Assembly: GCF_015234585.1 (NCBI RefSeq)
Contig: NZ_JADFCM010000008.1
Coordinates: 62,001 to 126,000, forward strand
DNA from: Pseudalkalibacillus hwajinpoensis
GTDB lineage: Bacteria; Bacillota; Bacilli; Bacillales; Guptibacillaceae
DNA: 64,000 nt
Direction of reading: 5' to 3'
Shown here: positions 61,352 to 64,000 of the stretch, piece by piece
How positions within the stretch are numbered: the first letter of the stretch is position 1
Layout of the letters: the number at the start of each line of letters is the position of its first letter
The notes under the pieces: generated by a model
The model's database searches: none
What the model was told of the DNA's origin: nothing
What the model saw: only the letters and a program-made list of their open reading frames with translations
Translations under genes and position numbers: made by a program

Positions 61352-62311
61352 ATGAATGATTGGAGATATAGGGTGAAAAGGAGCGTGGTAGAGTTGGAAG
61401 CCATCAACAAGAGTTTTTTCCTTTTTCTCGCTAGTAGGCCCTCGCTTGATCGGCTCGCCAAACGATGGGGTAGTAAGTTTGGGGCGGATAAGATTGTTGG
61501 GGGTGAGACTTTTGAGCATGCGGTGCCTCTTATTCAGAATTTGAATAGTCAGGGGCTTCGGGTAACGGTGGATCATCTTGGGGAGTTTGTTTCTTCTGAA
61601 ATAGAAGCGAAGGAGCGGACTCAGGAGTGCATCAATACCATTCGCATGATTAGTGCTCATCAACTAAATTCTCAGATGTCTTTGAAAGTCACTTCACTTG
61701 GTCTTGATATTAGCCATGATCTTGTATGGCGTAACATGATTGAGATTATGGAAGAAGCGGTGAAGCATGATGTATTCGTCACGATCGATATGGAAGATTC
61801 GACACGAACGGAGGCAACGCTTCAGCTTTATAAGGACCTGAAGAGAAAGTACGACAATATTGGAACGGTTGTTCAGTCTTATTTATACCGATCCGATCAA
61901 GATTTAGATGATTTAAATGAAGTAAAGCCGAATTTACGTCTTGTGAAAGGGGCGTATAAGGAAGCCGCGAAGGTTGCTTTTCCAGCGAAATCAGATGTGG
62001 ATCATAACTTGAAGCAGCTGATAAAGAAACATTTATTGAATGGGAATTTTACAGCCATCGCTAGTCACGATGATGCCATCATTAACTTTACGAAAGAATT
62101 CGTGAAAGAGCATGATATTCCGAAAGATCAATTTGAGTTTCAAATGCTTTACGGCATGCGAAGCCAGAGTCAGCTAGATCTTCTAGCTGAAGGTTATGCG
62201 GTAAGAGTATACCTACCTTATGGGAACGATTGGTATGGGTATTTTATGCGGCGGTTGGCGGAACGACCTGCGAACATCGCCTTTGCTTTCAATGGAATCT
62301 TTAAAAAATAA
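61352..62311 (+). CDS. putB: Proline dehydrogenase
   Basis: About 319 residues. An FAD-dependent (beta/alpha)8 barrel that oxidises proline to pyrroline-5-carboxylate. Conserved: VTVDHLGEFVSS, VTIDMEDSTRTEAT, QSYLYRSDQDL, RLVKGAYKEA, FQMLYGMRSQSQ and the C-terminal VYLPYGNDWYGYFMRRLAERPANIAF. I chose ATG 61352, eight bases after GGAG; a later TTG at 61394 (MEAINKSFF) behind AAGGAG would match the usual 303-305-residue length and is a real alternative. Confidence 0.93.
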   Translation: MNDWRYRVKRSVVELEAINKSFFLFLASRPSLDRLAKRWGSKFGADKIVGGETFEHAVPLIQNLNSQGLRVTVDHLGEFVSSEIEAKERTQECINTIRMISAHQLNSQMSLKVTSLGLDISHDLVWRNMIEIMEEAVKHDVFVTIDMEDSTRTEATLQLYKDLKRKYDNIGTVVQSYLYRSDQDLDDLNEVKPNLRLVKGAYKEAAKVAFPAKSDVDHNLKQLIKKHLLNGNFTAIASHDDAIINFTKEFVKEHDIPKDQFEFQMLYGMRSQSQLDLLAEGYAVRVYLPYGNDWYGYFMRRLAERPANIAFAFNGIFKK

Positions 62312-62341
62312 ACTTCTTATATTTGAAAGGGGAATTTACTC

Positions 62342-63889
62342 ATGGTAGTACCATACAAACACGAACCGTTTACTGATTTTACTGTTAAGGAAAACAAAAA
62401 GGCTTTTGAAGAGGCTCTTAAACTAGTAAAAGAAGAACTTGGTAAAGATCATGATCTTCTCATCAATGGTGAGCGTGTTAGCACGGAAGATAAAATTGTT
62501 TCCATTAACCCTGCGAACAAGGAACAAATCGTTGGTCGCGTATCAAAGGCAACGAAAGAGCATGCGGAACGCGCGATTCAAGCTGCAGATGAAGCATTTG
62601 AAGGTTGGAGAAAATGGTCCGCTCGCTCTCGTGCTGAGCTTCTATTCCGCGCAGCTGCGATTGTCCGACGCCGCAAGCATGAATTCTCTGCTTACCTGGT
62701 GTATGAAGCAGGTAAACCGTGGAAAGAAGCGGATGCTGATACTGCAGAGGCAATCGACTTCATGGAATACTATGCTCGTCAAATGATCGAGCTAGGTGAA
62801 GGGAAAGCGATTGAAAGCCGTCCTGGAGAGCAAAACCGTTACGTTTATACGCCAAGCGGAGTTGCCCTTGTTATCCCTCCATGGAATTTTGCGTTTGCGA
62901 TTATGGCAGGGACAGCAGTAGCGCCACTTGTTACAGGAAACACAGTACTTCTTAAGCCGGCAAGTGCAACACCGGTTGTTGCAGCGAAGTTTGTTGAAGT
63001 GCTTGAAGAAGCTGGGCTTCCTAAAGGTGTATTGAACTTTGTGCCAGGTAGCGGAGCTGAAGTAGGGGACTATCTCGTTGATCACCCGAAAACATCGATC
63101 ATTACCTTCACTGGTTCTCGTGAAGTTGGTACGCGAATTTATGAGCGCGCGGCGAAAGTACAGCCAGGTCAACAACACTTGAAGCGAGTGATCGTTGAGA
63201 TGGGTGGTAAAGATACGATCGTTGTGGATAAGGATGCTGATCTTGAACTTGCTGCACAGGCAATCGTTGTCTCAGCATTTGGCTTCTCAGGTCAGAAATG
63301 TTCTGCAGGCTCCCGTGCGGTCATTTTGAAAGAGGTATATGATCAGGTTCGTGATCGCGTTGTTGAACTAACAAATGAGCTTACACTAGGTGAAACGACA
63401 GGTCCAGATGTGTACATGGGACCAGTCATTGATCAGGCATCATTTGATAAAATCATGAGCTATATTGAAATTGGGAAGGAAGAAGGGCGCCTCGTTGCTG
63501 GTGGAGAAGGCGATGATTCGAAAGGGTTCTTCATCAAGCCAACTGTATTTGCAGACCTTGCTCCGAAATCACGCATGCAGCAGGAAGAAATTTTCGGACC
63601 GGTTGTTTGCTTAACGAAAGCAGATAACTTCGATGAAGCGATTGAAATTGCGAATAATACGGAGTACGGCTTAACTGGTGCTGTGATCACGAATAATCGT
63701 GCACACATTGAGCAAGCGAAAATGGATTTCCATGTAGGTAACCTATACTTTAACCGTAATTGTACGGGCGCGATTGTTGGGTACCACCCATTTGGAGGAT
63801 TCAAAATGTCCGGTACAGATTCAAAAGCAGGTGGACCGGATTACCTTGGACTTCACATGCAGGCAAAAACTGTCTCAGAAATGTATTAA
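62342..63889 (+). CDS. putC: 1-pyrroline-5-carboxylate dehydrogenase
   Basis: 515 residues, standard aldehyde dehydrogenase fold. It oxidises P5C semialdehyde to glutamate with NAD. Catalytic residues are Glu286 (VEMGGKD) and Cys320 ([12 protein letters not shown]); [11 protein letters not shown] binds the cofactor. It lies 30 bp after putB with AAAGGGG upstream of the ATG and completes the two-step proline catabolism. RocA is a close paralogue; the context favours PutC. No proline permease gene is visible before the window ends. Confidence 0.94.
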   Translation: MVVPYKHEPFTDFTVKENKKAFEEALKLVKEELGKDHDLLINGERVSTEDKIVSINPANKEQIVGRVSKATKEHAERAIQAADEAFEGWRKWSARSRAELLFRAAAIVRRRKHEFSAYLVYEAGKPWKEADADTAEAIDFMEYYARQMIELGEGKAIESRPGEQNRYVYTPSGVALVIPPWNFAFAIMAGTAVAPLVTGNTVLLKPASATPVVAAKFVEVLEEAGLPKGVLNFVPGSGAEVGDYLVDHPKTSIITFTGSREVGTRIYERAAKVQPGQQHLKRVIVEMGGKDTIVVDKDADLELAAQAIVVSAFGFSGQKCSAGSRAVILKEVYDQVRDRVVELTNELTLGETTGPDVYMGPVIDQASFDKIMSYIEIGKEEGRLVAGGEGDDSKGFFIKPTVFADLAPKSRMQQEEIFGPVVCLTKADNFDEAIEIANNTEYGLTGAVITNNRAHIEQAKMDFHVGNLYFNRNCTGAIVGYHPFGGFKMSGTDSKAGGPDYLGLHMQAKTVSEMY

Positions 63890-63909
63890 TTAGTAAACAC
63901 CATTAGTTT

Positions 63910-63951
63910 AAAAAGGCTGTTCCCCCTAGCAGAGGGGAACAGCCTTTGTTT
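63910..63951 (+). terminator. put operon terminator
   Basis: AAAGGCTGTTCCCC/GGGGAACAGCCTTT hairpin and T-rich tail. The last 50 bases hold nothing else I can name. Confidence 0.85.
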
Positions 63952-64000
63952 GGTTATAGCTAGTACGTGAAACGTGGGTGAAAAAGGGAGTGTATCTATT

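Overview
The window reads as chromosomal DNA of a low-to-mid GC, spore-former-type Firmicute of the family Bacillaceae, probably a marine or halotolerant lineage. The reasons are strong AGGAGG-type ribosome binding sites, frequent TTG/GTG starts, a Tyr T-box, RsbR-like and XRE regulators, lipoteichoic acid synthase, a betaine/choline/carnitine transporter of the OpuD type, and a CYP102 (P450 BM3-type) gene beside its BM3R1-type repressor. A genus near Guptibacillus/Alkalihalobacillus is a guess only. Layout: 1-5 kb holds the 5' part of a UDP-sulfoquinovose synthase gene running off the left edge, an MFS exporter and an intact IS1182-type insertion sequence, followed by an XRE regulator/membrane protein pair with a twin-palindrome operator. 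5-14 kb holds single genes: ferrochelatase with a PerR/Fur-like box, tyrosyl-tRNA synthetase behind a T-box leader, a YtkA-like lipoprotein, a GNAT protein, a HAD phosphatase, an isochorismatase-type hydrolase, Ohr and a solute-binding lipoprotein. 14-21 kb is mainly osmotic and ion homeostasis (OpuD-type carrier, ZIP metal transporter, K+/H+ antiporter) plus a minimal tyrosine recombinase and an endonuclease VIII. 21-27 kb is a complete ribose operon rbsRKDACB behind a palindrome that fits both an RbsR operator and a cre site. 27-34 kb is a mixed region with an APH-like kinase, an aldo/keto reductase, two Nudix genes (one fused to a PP2C-like phosphatase domain behind an RBS-masking stem), an MpsC-like protein and a padR-chrA pair. 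34-44 kb holds a DHA2 exporter, ltaS, a zinc-ribbon MBL protein, a cupin, a cold-shock protein, an RsbR-like STAS protein, a YczE-type membrane protein behind a structured leader, and dhaKLM. 44-48 kb is the CYP102 gene with its TetR repressor and paired operators. 48-60 kb holds a small M50-like protein, an M24 peptidase/Na+ symporter pair, a CstB-type persulfide dioxygenase behind a CstR-like operator, a divergent TetR/MFS pair, a three-gene ECF sigma operon, a secreted protein, a DUF3870 protein and an atypical SDR. The right end is a proline-utilisation cluster (PutR-type regulator, proline dehydrogenase, P5C dehydrogenase) split by a 790-bp repeat block. Most genes are ordinary chromosomal functions. 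The parts most worth a second look are: (i) the Nudix-PP2C fusion with a 31-codon upstream reading frame that threads a stem hiding its ribosome binding site; (ii) the GC-rich array of about 121-122-bp units at 60.8-61.2 kb whose internal hairpins change on both arms together; (iii) the structured leader ahead of the YczE-type gene; (iv) the two abutting palindromes ahead of the XRE gene; and (v) the UDP-sulfoquinovose synthase, which predicts sulfolipid in this organism. I saw no CRISPR array, rRNA or tRNA gene, and no recognised multi-gene antiphage system. All calls come from reading the sequence; no database search was run.
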